From contig UROS01000050.1 in assembly GCA_900549445.1 (NCBI GenBank), positions 1-13,717 of the forward strand: a stretch of DNA of 13,717 nucleotides, read 5' to 3'. The DNA comes from an uncultured Porphyromonadaceae bacterium. Its GTDB lineage: Bacteria; Bacteroidota; Bacteroidia; Bacteroidales; Muribaculaceae. This document shows positions 7,272 to 13,717 of this stretch, piece after piece. The translations under genes were made by a program, and so were the position numbers. The notes beneath the pieces are model-generated. The model was not told the DNA's origin. It was given only the letters and a program-made list of their open reading frames with translations, and did no database searches. How positions within the stretch are numbered: position 1 is the first letter of the stretch; every line of letters starts with the position of its first letter.

Positions 7272-8948
7272 ATGTGCGGAATCGCAGGAATATTCAGAAT
7301 AAAGAGCCACACCCCGGAATTGCGGCAGAAAGTGCTTAAAATGGCTAAACGTATCCGTCACCGCGGACCCGACTGGAGCGGAATCTTCGAAAGCCCCACC
7401 GCCATCATCGCCCACGAGCGTCTTTCCATCGTCGACCCCGAATCTGGCGGACAGCCCCTCTTCTCGCCCGACGGCCGTCAGGTGCTCGCCGTTAACGGAG
7501 AGATCTACAATCATCGCGAACTCCGCGCCCGGTATGCAGGCTATCCCTTCTCCACCGGTTCCGACTGCGAGGTCATCCTCCCCCTCTACCGCGAAAAAGG
7601 GGTGGAGTTCCTCGAAGACCTCAGCGGCATATTCGCCTTCGCGCTCTACGACTCCGCTACCGACGATTTTCTGATTGCCCGCGACCCCATAGGGGTAATA
7701 CCTTTATATATAGGCTATGACAGCGACGGAAAAGTCTACATGGCCAGTGAACTCAAGGCTCTCGAAGGCTTCTGCGAGCGCTACGAACCATTCCCGCCCG
7801 GCCACTATTACCTCGGCAGCGAGGGAAAGCTACGCCGCTGGTACCGCCGCGACTGGGAGAACTTCGACAGCCTCACTCCGGCTTCCCCTTCGGAGTCCTC
7901 CGAGGCGCCCGCAAAACTCCGCGCCGCACTCGAGGACGCCGTCAGGCGCCAGCTTATGAGCGACGTACCCTACGGGGTGCTCCTCTCCGGCGGTCTCGAC
8001 TCATCGGTAATCTCCGCCATCGCAAGGAAATTCGCACCACGGCGCATAGAGAACGACGGCAACACCGACGCATGGTGGCCGAGGCTCCACTCCTTCGCCG
8101 TTGGGCTAAAAGGCGCGCCCGACCTCGCGAAAGCCCGCGAGGTGGCCGAACACATAGGTACCGTACACCACGAAATAAACTACACCATACAGGAGGGGCT
8201 CGATGCCATACGCGACGTGATCTACTATATCGAGACCTACGACGTCACAACCGTCCGGGCCTCAACCCCCATGTACCTCCTCGCCCGCGTAATCAAGTCG
8301 ATGGGTATCAAAATGGTACTCAGCGGCGAGGGTGCCGACGAGATTTTCGGCGGATACCTCTACTTCCACAAAGCGCCGTCGCCACGCGAATTCCACGAAG
8401 AAACCGTCCGCAAGCTATCCAAACTCCATCTCTACGACTGCCTGCGCGCCAACAAAAGCCTCTCAGCCTGGGGTGTGGAAGGCCGCGTGCCGTTCCTCGA
8501 CAAGGAATTTCTCGACGTGGCCATGACGCTCGACCCGGCTCTCAAAATGTGTCCGGGAGCCGAAATCGAGAAACGGATATTGCGCGAGGCGTTCGCCGAC
8601 ATGCTCCCCGCCTCAGTGGCGTGGCGCCAGAAGGAGCAGTTCTCCGACGGCGTGGGCTACAGCTGGATCGACTCGCTCAAGGAGATAGCCGAAGCCTCCG
8701 TCACCGACGGGCAGATGGCCCGCGCCGCCGAACGCTTCCCCGTGAACCCGCCCCTAAACAAAGAAGAATACTGCTACCGCGCCATTTTCGAAGAGCATTT
8801 CCCCAGCGAAAGCGCCGCCCGCTGCGTGCCGAGCGTGCCGAGCGTGGCATGTTCCACCGCCGAGGCTTTGGCCTGGGACGAGTCGTTCCGCGGCATCAAC
8901 GACCCGAGCGGAAGAGCGGTGGCAGGTGTCCACGAGCAGGCTTACTGA
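7272..8948 (+). CDS. asnB: Asparagine synthase (glutamine-hydrolysing)
   Basis: 558 residues, close to the 554 of E. coli AsnB. It makes asparagine from aspartate, ATP and glutamine in the cytoplasm. The N-terminal class II glutaminase domain (about 1-200) begins with Cys2, the nucleophile exposed after Met removal, and carries HERLSIVD (48-55), NGEIYN (75-80) and the GSDCE glutamine-binding turn (96-100). The synthetase domain has the ATP pyrophosphatase loop SGGLDSS (239-245) and the second conserved motif SGEGADEIFGGY (351-362). The C-terminal tail VPSVPSVACST and NDPSGRAV is typical of full-length AsnB. All expected catalytic residues are present. The start at 7272 is fixed by Cys2. The corA-type gene begins 40 bases downstream with no visible terminator, so the two may be co-transcribed. 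Confidence 0.96.
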   Translation: MCGIAGIFRIKSHTPELRQKVLKMAKRIRHRGPDWSGIFESPTAIIAHERLSIVDPESGGQPLFSPDGRQVLAVNGEIYNHRELRARYAGYPFSTGSDCEVILPLYREKGVEFLEDLSGIFAFALYDSATDDFLIARDPIGVIPLYIGYDSDGKVYMASELKALEGFCERYEPFPPGHYYLGSEGKLRRWYRRDWENFDSLTPASPSESSEAPAKLRAALEDAVRRQLMSDVPYGVLLSGGLDSSVISAIARKFAPRRIENDGNTDAWWPRLHSFAVGLKGAPDLAKAREVAEHIGTVHHEINYTIQEGLDAIRDVIYYIETYDVTTVRASTPMYLLARVIKSMGIKMVLSGEGADEIFGGYLYFHKAPSPREFHEETVRKLSKLHLYDCLRANKSLSAWGVEGRVPFLDKEFLDVAMTLDPALKMCPGAEIEKRILREAFADMLPASVAWRQKEQFSDGVGYSWIDSLKEIAEASVTDGQMARAAERFPVNPPLNKEEYCYRAIFEEHFPSESAARCVPSVPSVACSTAEALAWDESFRGINDPSGRAVAGVHEQAY

Positions 8949-8988
8949 CCCCGAACCTTACGCCGGCGGCGCGCGTTATAATTACATC

Positions 8989-9909
8989 ATGCGAAAGTAT
9001 TACACGTGCGACAAAGGTTTCAACGAATCAGCCGACTGCGAGGGGGTCTGCTGGGTCGACGTGGTGGTTCCCCACTGCGAGGACGAGAAATATCTCACGG
9101 ATACCGAAGGTGTTCCGCCGATGTTTCTCGAGTACCTCCGCGATAAAGACGAACGGCCGCGAGTGGAGCGCGAAGCCGACTGGATAATGACCATAATCCG
9201 CATCCCGGTGAAAAGCCGCTCCGCCGGTATGCCATATCTTACCGTTCCGCTCGGCATCATAAGCCGCGGAGCCGACAGGGTGATAACCGTATGCTACCAC
9301 ACCAACCGCATGATCGACGATTTCGCCAACCACACGCGCCTCAAGGGTATCTGCTTCGACAACACCGCCAACTTCACCCTACGCATACTTTACTCCGCCG
9401 CATACTGGTTTCTCGACTACCTGCGGCAGCTCACCGGCGACGTCACCGGCGCCGAAAAAGCCCTCGAACAGTCGGTGCAGAACTCCGACCTGCTCATGCT
9501 CATGAACATTCAGAAATCGCTCGTTTTTTTCAACACCTCCGTCAAAGCCGACAGCATGGTGCTCGAACGACTTCAGACCATCTACGCCGACTCCCTCGAC
9601 GCCGATCTGCTCGAAGATCTCGGCATCGAACTCCGGCAGGCCGACTCCACTATCGCTATTTACAGCGACATTCTTGAAGGCACAATGGGCTCCTACGCAT
9701 CGGTTATCTCCAACAATGTCAACTCGGTGATGAAACGAATGACCGGCCTGTCGATTATCCTCATGGTGCCGACTTTTGTGGCGTCGCTCTACGGCATGAA
9801 CGTCGACATCATGCTCAGGGGCCGCTGGGCTTTCTGGATAATCATAGCCATAGCCGTGGCCCTCACTGCCGCTGCTTTTATCATCCTCAGACGCCTGAAA
9901 TGGGTCTGA
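8989..9909 (+). CDS. CorA-family magnesium/divalent cation transporter
   Basis: 306 residues from ATG 8989. An in-frame ATG at 8926 would overlap asnB by 23 bases and add 21 residues without family character, so I prefer 8989. A soluble, mostly helical cytoplasmic domain (about 1-250) precedes two C-terminal membrane helices (about 251-270 and 281-299). The first ends in the signature YGMN (268-271), the selectivity motif of CorA pores. The protein ends in basic residues (RRLKWV). The loop after GMN (VDIMLRGR) is short and lacks the MPEL sequence of E. coli CorA, as in many CorA-like proteins of other phyla. Family members form homopentamers in the inner membrane and pass Mg2+ or other divalent ions; the exact ion cannot be told from sequence. 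The Bacteroidota species may use it for Mg2+ or Co2+. Confidence 0.9.
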   Translation: MRKYYTCDKGFNESADCEGVCWVDVVVPHCEDEKYLTDTEGVPPMFLEYLRDKDERPRVEREADWIMTIIRIPVKSRSAGMPYLTVPLGIISRGADRVITVCYHTNRMIDDFANHTRLKGICFDNTANFTLRILYSAAYWFLDYLRQLTGDVTGAEKALEQSVQNSDLLMLMNIQKSLVFFNTSVKADSMVLERLQTIYADSLDADLLEDLGIELRQADSTIAIYSDILEGTMGSYASVISNNVNSVMKRMTGLSIILMVPTFVASLYGMNVDIMLRGRWAFWIIIAIAVALTAAAFIILRRLKWV

Positions 9910-9952
9910 TTGTAAAAATTGGTTAATATTATTTTTGATTTGTTATAAACAT

Positions 9953-9980
9953 ATCACCGGATGACCATAAAATCGGTGAT
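9953..9980. repeat. 7-bp inverted repeat after the CorA gene
   Basis: ATCACCG (9953-9959) and CGGTGAT (9974-9980) are perfect reverse complements around a 14-base spacer, 43 bases after the corA-type stop. No T run follows, so it is a doubtful intrinsic terminator; it could equally be a regulator site for the downstream FadL-type gene. Confidence 0.35.
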
Positions 9981-10015
9981 TCAGACGAATTGCAATGTTA
10001 ACAAATCTTTACAAA

Positions 10016-10047
10016 TTTGTAGCACCCGCCTTTTTGCCGTTACTTTG
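10016..10047 (+). promoter_or_regulatory. Candidate promoter for the FadL-type gene
   Basis: TTTG (10016-10019) and TACTTTG (10041-10047) are 21 bases apart, close to the Bacteroidota pattern though the -7 element is one base short of TAnnTTTG. A leader of about 24 bases with AAGGAAAAAAG follows before the ATG at 10077. The perfect 10-base palindrome ACAAATTTGT (10011-10020) overlaps the -33 half and could be an operator. Confidence 0.5.
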
Positions 10048-10076
10048 CAGCCTGTTTTAAGGAAAAAAGATTCATT

Positions 10077-11492
10077 ATGAAAAAACGACTGTTAACAGTA
10101 GCTGCAGCAGCCATTACCGTCTTCGGCGCTATGGCCGAAGGCTATCAGATCAATTCACTGTCGGCCCGGCAGATAGGTATGGGCCACACGGGCATAGCCC
10201 AGAAACTCGGTGCGGAGAGCATGTTTTTCAATCCCGCTGGTCTCGCATATATGGACGGCACTTTCGACCTCTCCGGCTCGTTCACCGCTCTCAGCGCCCA
10301 TGCAACCGCCACTGTAGGCGGCAAAGATTATAAAACCGACAACGGCATCGCCACACCGCTCGGAGTCCACGCCGCCTTTTCGGTCTTCGACAACCTCAAG
10401 GCCGGCATATCGCTTTATACACCCTACGGTTCGTCGATAAACTGGACCGACAACTGGCCCGGATCGGTGCTCAACCAGAACGTCAACCTCAAAGTGTTCA
10501 CTCTGCAACCCACCATATCGTGGGCCATCACCCCCGAATTCTCGATCGGTGCCGGAGCCATGATCACCTGGGGCACCGTAGACCTCAACAAGGCACTCGT
10601 CAATCCGGCTACCGCCGACCTCGCCATCAATACCCTCAAGGCTACCGGACAGCTCCCCCAGGAGACTCCCCTCTTCGGCAACACAAGCCCCGCATCGGTC
10701 AACCTCAAGGGTACCGCCGACATTGCCGTCGGTCTCAACATCGGTGCCATGTACACCCTCAACGAGAAATTGACTTTCGGAGCATCGCTGCGCACAAAAA
10801 TGGCGATGAAAGTGGGCGCCGGCAACGCTTATCTGCGCACCGCCAGCCCCTTTGTCGACGAAATGCTCCTAAAGCTCGGCGCCGACCTCTCGCTGCTCAA
10901 CGAAGCCAACTTCAAGGCCGAAATGCCGTGCCCGATGGTGCTCGGACTCGGCGTCAGCTATAAACCGATACCGCGCCTGCTCCTGGCATTCGACGCCCGC
11001 CTCACGGGATGGAAGACCTACAAGCACCTCGACATCGAATTTCTCGCCGACCAGCTGCAGGGCTTCAACCAGCATATCGAAAAGAAATACAAGAACTCGT
11101 GGTGCTACTCTTTAGGCGCGCAGTACTCCCTCACCGACCGGCTCGACCTTCGCGCAGGCCTCATGGTCGACACCTCGCCCGTCAACAAGGAATACTACAA
11201 TCCTGAAACTCCCGGCATGACCAAGATCGAACCCACATGCGGCTTCTCCTTCCGTCCGGTGAAGAACCTGTCGGTCGACTTCGGCTTCATGTACATCCAC
11301 GGCTGCGGCATCAAGAACGCCTCATGCACCTACGACGACCTCCTCGGCAAGGTAATGATCGGACGCCTCACAGCCGCCGGAATTCCCCTCGAACAGGTTC
11401 AGGCAATGGGATTCCGCGCCGAGCAGACCTTTACGGCCGACTACAAGCTCCACGCCTTCTCCCCCTCCATCGGAATCAGCTATAATTTCTGA
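10077..11492 (+). CDS. FadL/OmpP1-type outer-membrane transporter
   Basis: 471 residues. A signal peptide (MKKR, hydrophobic core, AMA cleavage after residue 20) directs it across the inner membrane. The mature N-terminus EGYQINSLSARQIGMGHTG followed by FNPAGLAYMD (51-60) is the N-terminal hatch region of the FadL/TodX/OmpP1 family, with the conserved NPAG. The rest is alternating hydrophobic beta-strand sequence of a roughly 14-stranded barrel, and the last residue is Phe (SISYNF), the usual outer-membrane assembly signal. Relatives take up long-chain fatty acids or other hydrophobic compounds; the substrate here is unknown. Five cysteines occur in the second half (in EMPCPM, NSWCYS, EPTCGF and HGCGIKNASC), uncommon for barrels. 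It has its own promoter region and a hairpin behind it. Confidence 0.92.
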   Translation: MKKRLLTVAAAAITVFGAMAEGYQINSLSARQIGMGHTGIAQKLGAESMFFNPAGLAYMDGTFDLSGSFTALSAHATATVGGKDYKTDNGIATPLGVHAAFSVFDNLKAGISLYTPYGSSINWTDNWPGSVLNQNVNLKVFTLQPTISWAITPEFSIGAGAMITWGTVDLNKALVNPATADLAINTLKATGQLPQETPLFGNTSPASVNLKGTADIAVGLNIGAMYTLNEKLTFGASLRTKMAMKVGAGNAYLRTASPFVDEMLLKLGADLSLLNEANFKAEMPCPMVLGLGVSYKPIPRLLLAFDARLTGWKTYKHLDIEFLADQLQGFNQHIEKKYKNSWCYSLGAQYSLTDRLDLRAGLMVDTSPVNKEYYNPETPGMTKIEPTCGFSFRPVKNLSVDFGFMYIHGCGIKNASCTYDDLLGKVMIGRLTAAGIPLEQVQAMGFRAEQTFTADYKLHAFSPSIGISYNF

Positions 11493-11497
11493 GGTAT

Positions 11498-11531
11498 AGA
11501 GCCTATAGACCTTATAAGCCCTATAGGCTCT
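11498..11531. terminator. Bidirectional hairpin between FadL-type gene and serine dehydratase
   Basis: AGAGCCTATAG (11498-11508) and CTATAGGCTCT (11521-11531) form a perfect 11-bp stem with a 12-base loop that itself contains the palindrome CTTATAAG. It sits between the two convergent stop codons (11490-11492 and 11540-11542). Neither side has a long T run, so its strength as an intrinsic terminator is uncertain, but position and symmetry suit shared 3' ends. Confidence 0.65.
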
Positions 11532-11539
11532 GTCTCACC

Positions 11540-12736
11540 CTACTGTATAGCAGCCAGGCCACCCTTCGACGTCTCCTTATAGAGACTCGGCAGGTCGTGG
11601 CCTGTCTGTTTCATAACCTCCACTATGCGGTCGAACGAAACCGAATGGCGCCCGTCGCTGAACGCCGCGTAGAGATTCGAATCGAGCGCACGGGCGGCGG
11701 CGTAGGCATTGCGCTCTATGCAGGGTATCTGCACGAGTCCGCACACCGGGTCGCATGTCAGCCCGAGGTGGTGCTCAAGCCCCATCTCGGCCGAATATTC
11801 TATCTGCGCGGGCGTACCTCCGAAAAGCTGCGACGATGCAGCCGCAGCCATGGCGCACGCCACTCCTACCTCTCCCTGGCATCCTACCTCCGCACCCGAT
11901 ACCGAGGCATTGAATTTCACCACGTTGCCGAAAAGTCCGGCCGTGGCGAGCGCGCGGAGAATCCGCTTCTCGCTGAAGCCTTTCGACGTGCTCAGATGGT
12001 ACAGCACCGCCGGGAGCACCCCGCAGGAGCCGCACGTAGGAGCGGTGACTATCCGGCCGCCCGAAGCGTTCTCTTCCGACACCGCCAGCGCGTAGGCATA
12101 CACCAGGCCACGGCTCTTAAGCGAGTTGCTGTAGCCTGCCGCGTGCATGTAGTAGCTTACGGCCTTGCGCCTCACGCCGAGTCCGCCTGGCAGCACGCCC
12201 TCCGCCTCGATGCCGCGTTCTACGGCCTCTTTCATTACTTTCCATACCTCGGCGAGATGATCCCACACGTCGGAGTTCTCACACATGTCCACGTATTCCC
12301 AGAACGACCGTCCGGTTCTCTCGGCCCATTGCTGGATGTCGGAAATCAGGTGCATGTCGTAAATATTCTCACTCGGACGGCGCTCCTCTCCCTCGCGCAC
12401 TATGTCGCCGCCTCCTATGGAGTAGTAAGTCTCCTCCTCCGCTACAGCCCCGTCTGATCCGAGAGCCTCGAACTTCATGCCGTTGGGGTGGAAAGGCAGA
12501 AACACTTCAGGCTGCCATAATATCTCCGTGGGCGCCTTCGGCTGCAGCACGTCGAGTATAGCCTTGTCGGTCAGGTGTCCTTTGCCTGTTGCCGCGAGCG
12601 CGCCGTAGAGCGTCACCCTGTACGAACTTGCGCCGCCGGTGGCATTGAGAAACAGCGTGGCGGCATAGCGCGGAGCCATCGTGTGGCTGCTCGACGGCCC
12701 TATGCCTATTTTGAACAGATGTTTTATCGATTCCAT
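11540..12736 (-). CDS. sdaA: L-serine ammonia-lyase (iron-sulfur dependent)
   Basis: 398 residues. It converts L-serine to pyruvate and ammonia in the cytoplasm using an oxygen-sensitive 4Fe-4S cluster, not PLP. The N-terminal part carries the SDH beta signature GIGPSSSHTMAP (11-22), and the C-terminal alpha part carries TAPTCGSCGVLPA (231-243), GAEVGCQGEVG (281-291) and LTCDPVCGLVQIPCIERNA (326-344), so both domains are fused in one chain as in E. coli SdaA. Likely cluster ligands are Cys286, Cys328 and Cys339, by comparison with the Legionella and E. coli enzymes. Cys332 stands where many homologues have Gly, and the C235/C238 pair is typical of the family. At 398 residues it is shorter than the roughly 455 of E. 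coli SdaA, the difference lying mainly in the N-terminal domain. It is alone on minus. Confidence 0.95.
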   Translation of the reverse strand: MESIKHLFKIGIGPSSSHTMAPRYAATLFLNATGGASSYRVTLYGALAATGKGHLTDKAILDVLQPKAPTEILWQPEVFLPFHPNGMKFEALGSDGAVAEEETYYSIGGGDIVREGEERRPSENIYDMHLISDIQQWAERTGRSFWEYVDMCENSDVWDHLAEVWKVMKEAVERGIEAEGVLPGGLGVRRKAVSYYMHAAGYSNSLKSRGLVYAYALAVSEENASGGRIVTAPTCGSCGVLPAVLYHLSTSKGFSEKRILRALATAGLFGNVVKFNASVSGAEVGCQGEVGVACAMAAAASSQLFGGTPAQIEYSAEMGLEHHLGLTCDPVCGLVQIPCIERNAYAAARALDSNLYAAFSDGRHSVSFDRIVEVMKQTGHDLPSLYKETSKGGLAAIQ

Positions 12737-12755
12737 TACCTTTGAATTTTTGCTG

Positions 12756-12763
12756 CAAAGTTA
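12756..12763 (-). promoter_or_regulatory. -7 promoter element for serine dehydratase
   Basis: On minus, TAACTTTG (12763-12756) matches TAnnTTTG exactly, the same octamer as the tRNA-Gln promoter. No TTTG is found at the right distance upstream. The predicted start would leave a leader of only about 12-13 bases before the ATG at 12736. Confidence 0.5.
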
Positions 12764-12804
12764 CGCAATCGCAACGGTTTTCCTCGCTTTTCACCGACAT
12801 GGAA

Positions 12805-12836
12805 TTTGGAGCATCCGACTTTTTGTCTTATATTTG
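12805..12836 (+). promoter_or_regulatory. Promoter for the DUF4254-GT9 operon
   Basis: TTTG (12805-12808) and TATATTTG (12829-12836) are separated by exactly 20 bases, matching the Bacteroidota consensus at every fixed position. The predicted start is near 12843, giving a leader of about 33 bases. It is divergent from the serine dehydratase promoter in the same 139-base gap. Confidence 0.8.
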
Positions 12837-12875
12837 TGAAATCATATTTCTCACCTCCCTATAAAAATCCCAGAT

Positions 12876-13487
12876 ATGAACTTTGCAGAACGCGCTTTTA
12901 AGATATTCAGCGATACTACCGATTTATACCACGTTACCGACGATGTCGACGCCAAAGCAGCGAATCCTTTCGAGGCAGGCACCATCGAAGCCGTGCTCTT
13001 CGACAAAAACTGGATCGACGCCGTGCAGTGGCATCTCGAGGACATTATACGCGACCCGCAGATCGACCCCGTGGCCGCACTCGCGCTCAAGCGCCGCATC
13101 GACCGCTCCAACCAGGACCGTACCGACATGGTGGAGGAGATCGACACCTATTTCCGCGAGAAATTCGCCGGCGTGAAACCTGATGCCGACGCCACTATCA
13201 ACACCGAAAGCCCCGCCTGGGCGCTCGACCGCCTCTCGATTCTCGCCCTGAAGATATACCACATGGAGCGCGAGGTGGAGCGTACCGACGCTTCGCCCGA
13301 ACACATAGCCCGCTGCCGTGCCAGGCTCGACGTTCTGCTTGAGCAGCAGCGCGACCTCACTTCAGCCATCGACCGCCTCCTCGCCGACATTGCCGCCGGA
13401 AAGAAGTACATGAAGGTCTACCGCCAGATGAAGATGTACAACGACCCTGCCACCAATCCGGTGCTGTATGGCAACAAAAAGTCCTGA
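12876..13487 (+). CDS. DUF4254 domain protein
   Basis: 203 residues, mostly alpha-helical and charged, with no signal peptide or membrane segment, so probably cytoplasmic. It matches the DUF4254 family along its whole length. Recognisable conserved stretches are NWIDAVQWHLEDIIRDP (45-61), RIDRSNQDRTDMVEEID (74-90), SPAWALDRLSILALKIYHM (112-130) and KVYRQMKMYND (180-190). The function is unknown to me. In Bacteroidota this family is commonly found next to family 9 glycosyltransferase genes, as here, where its last 20 bases overlap the start of such a gene. Tight overlap and one shared promoter suggest a role in the same lipopolysaccharide or glycan pathway, perhaps as a partner of the transferase; this is inference. 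ATG 12876 follows the A/T-rich leader directly and gives the full family length. Confidence 0.85.
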   Translation: MNFAERAFKIFSDTTDLYHVTDDVDAKAANPFEAGTIEAVLFDKNWIDAVQWHLEDIIRDPQIDPVAALALKRRIDRSNQDRTDMVEEIDTYFREKFAGVKPDADATINTESPAWALDRLSILALKIYHMEREVERTDASPEHIARCRARLDVLLEQQRDLTSAIDRLLADIAAGKKYMKVYRQMKMYNDPATNPVLYGNKKS

Positions 13488-13717
13488 CAGCGAAAGCCTT
13501 TTCCGTCCTCACCGGGTGCTGATTACCCGCTTCTCCGCCATCGGCGACGTAGCCATGACCATTCCGGTCGTCTACAGCGTGGCAAGGAGCAACCCTGACG
13601 TGCAGTTTCTCATGGTCACCCGCCCCTCGATGGCCACAATGTTCCTCAACGCGCCCGAAAACCTCCGGGTGCGCGGTGTCGACCTCAACTCTCCGCAATA
13701 TAGGGGAGCCGGAGGTC
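13468..13717 (+). CDS. Family 9 glycosyltransferase (heptosyltransferase-like), 3'-truncated
   Basis: A frame open from ATG 13468 to the window end gives 83 residues. After a short leader (MATKSPDSESLFRP), the sequence HRVLITRFSAIGDVAMTIPV (15-34) is the classic N-terminal motif of GT9 heptosyltransferases, in which the IGD stretch begins the first Rossmann domain. It continues with a strand of the type FLMVTRPSM and VRGVDL. GT9 enzymes add heptose or related sugars to the lipopolysaccharide core on the cytoplasmic face of the inner membrane. Acceptor and donor sugars cannot be told from this fragment. The start overlaps the end of the DUF4254 gene by 20 bases in another frame, so the two are surely in one operon. 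The C-terminal donor-binding domain is outside the window. Confidence 0.88.
   Translation, partial: MATKSPDSESLFRPHRVLITRFSAIGDVAMTIPVVYSVARSNPDVQFLMVTRPSMATMFLNAPENLRVRGVDLNSPQYRGAGG

Noticed and set aside
8826..8846. Short tandem DNA repeat GTGCCGAGC in asnB
   Set aside because: It encodes the conserved PSVPSV tail of AsnB and is explained by the protein sequence.
6555..8948. Functional link between tRNA-Gln and glutamine-using asnB as neighbours
   Set aside because: They are on opposite strands with separate promoters and an unrelated gene between; nothing like a T-box or attenuator is visible in the asnB leader.
8072..9187. A 371-residue open frame on + spanning the end of asnB and the start of the CorA gene
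   Set aside because: It is Arg/Pro-rich, lies in a shifted frame over two well-supported genes, and has no recognisable domain.
11597..12457. A 286-residue open frame on + opposite the serine dehydratase gene
   Set aside because: The minus-strand frame is an unmistakable L-serine dehydratase with all motifs. The + frame shows no family motif and arises from GC-rich codon bias.
12737..12744. TACCTTTG on + as a promoter for the DUF4254 gene
   Set aside because: It lacks a -33 partner, lies 132 bases from the gene next to the dehydratase start codon, and a full consensus promoter exists at 12805-12836.
1..13717. Search for CRISPR arrays, insertion sequences, toxin-antitoxin pairs, phage or defence genes
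   Set aside because: No regularly spaced repeats, transposase motifs, terminal inverted repeats of an element, or recognisable defence proteins were seen. All large open regions are explained by conserved housekeeping families.

Overview
The window looks like a core chromosomal segment from a GC-rich member of the Bacteroidota, most likely order Bacteroidales. Family-level placement, for example Muribaculaceae-like, is a guess. The evidence is the set of Bacteroidota-type families (DUF349 repeat protein, RecQ with an added C-terminal helix-turn-helix, PepSY-like periplasmic protein, DUF486 membrane protein, DUF4254 next to a family 9 glycosyltransferase), A/T-rich leaders without clear Shine-Dalgarno sites, and several promoters of the Bacteroidota type TTTG-N20-TAnnTTTG. 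The first 16 bases match the end of the Tn5/Nextera mosaic-end adapter, so this is probably a contig end with untrimmed library adapter, and the first gene is cut there.

Layout: (1) 17-1616, a 5'-truncated protein with five DUF349 repeats, followed by a strong intrinsic terminator. (2) 1706-5873, recQ followed by two bacterial PH-domain membrane proteins (YdbS/YdbT-like pair, 8-bp overlap), all on + and possibly one transcript. (3) 5950-6495, a secreted PepSY-like protein with an internal duplication. (4) 6510-6741, a 41-base near-perfect palindrome acting as a likely bidirectional terminator, tRNA-Gln(UUG) on the minus strand, and its promoter, which sits back to back with a candidate promoter for the next gene. 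(5) 6742-9909, a DUF486 four-helix membrane protein, glutamine-dependent asparagine synthetase (asnB) and a CorA-type metal transporter. (6) 10077-11492, a FadL/OmpP1-type outer-membrane channel. (7) 11540-12736, on minus, single-chain iron-sulfur L-serine dehydratase, convergent with the FadL gene across a shared hairpin. (8) 12876 to the end, a DUF4254 protein whose 3' end overlaps the start of a family 9 glycosyltransferase that runs off the window.

The genes are mostly unrelated housekeeping functions: DNA repair, amino-acid interconversion (asnB makes Asn from Asp and Gln; the dehydratase deaminates Ser to pyruvate), ion and hydrophobic solute transport, and envelope glycan synthesis. 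I see no mobile element, CRISPR array, toxin-antitoxin pair, phage gene or defence cluster. The most useful second looks are the adapter remnant, the well-preserved promoter architecture, the long palindrome behind tRNA-Gln, and the poorly characterised proteins (DUF349, PH-domain pair, DUF4254).
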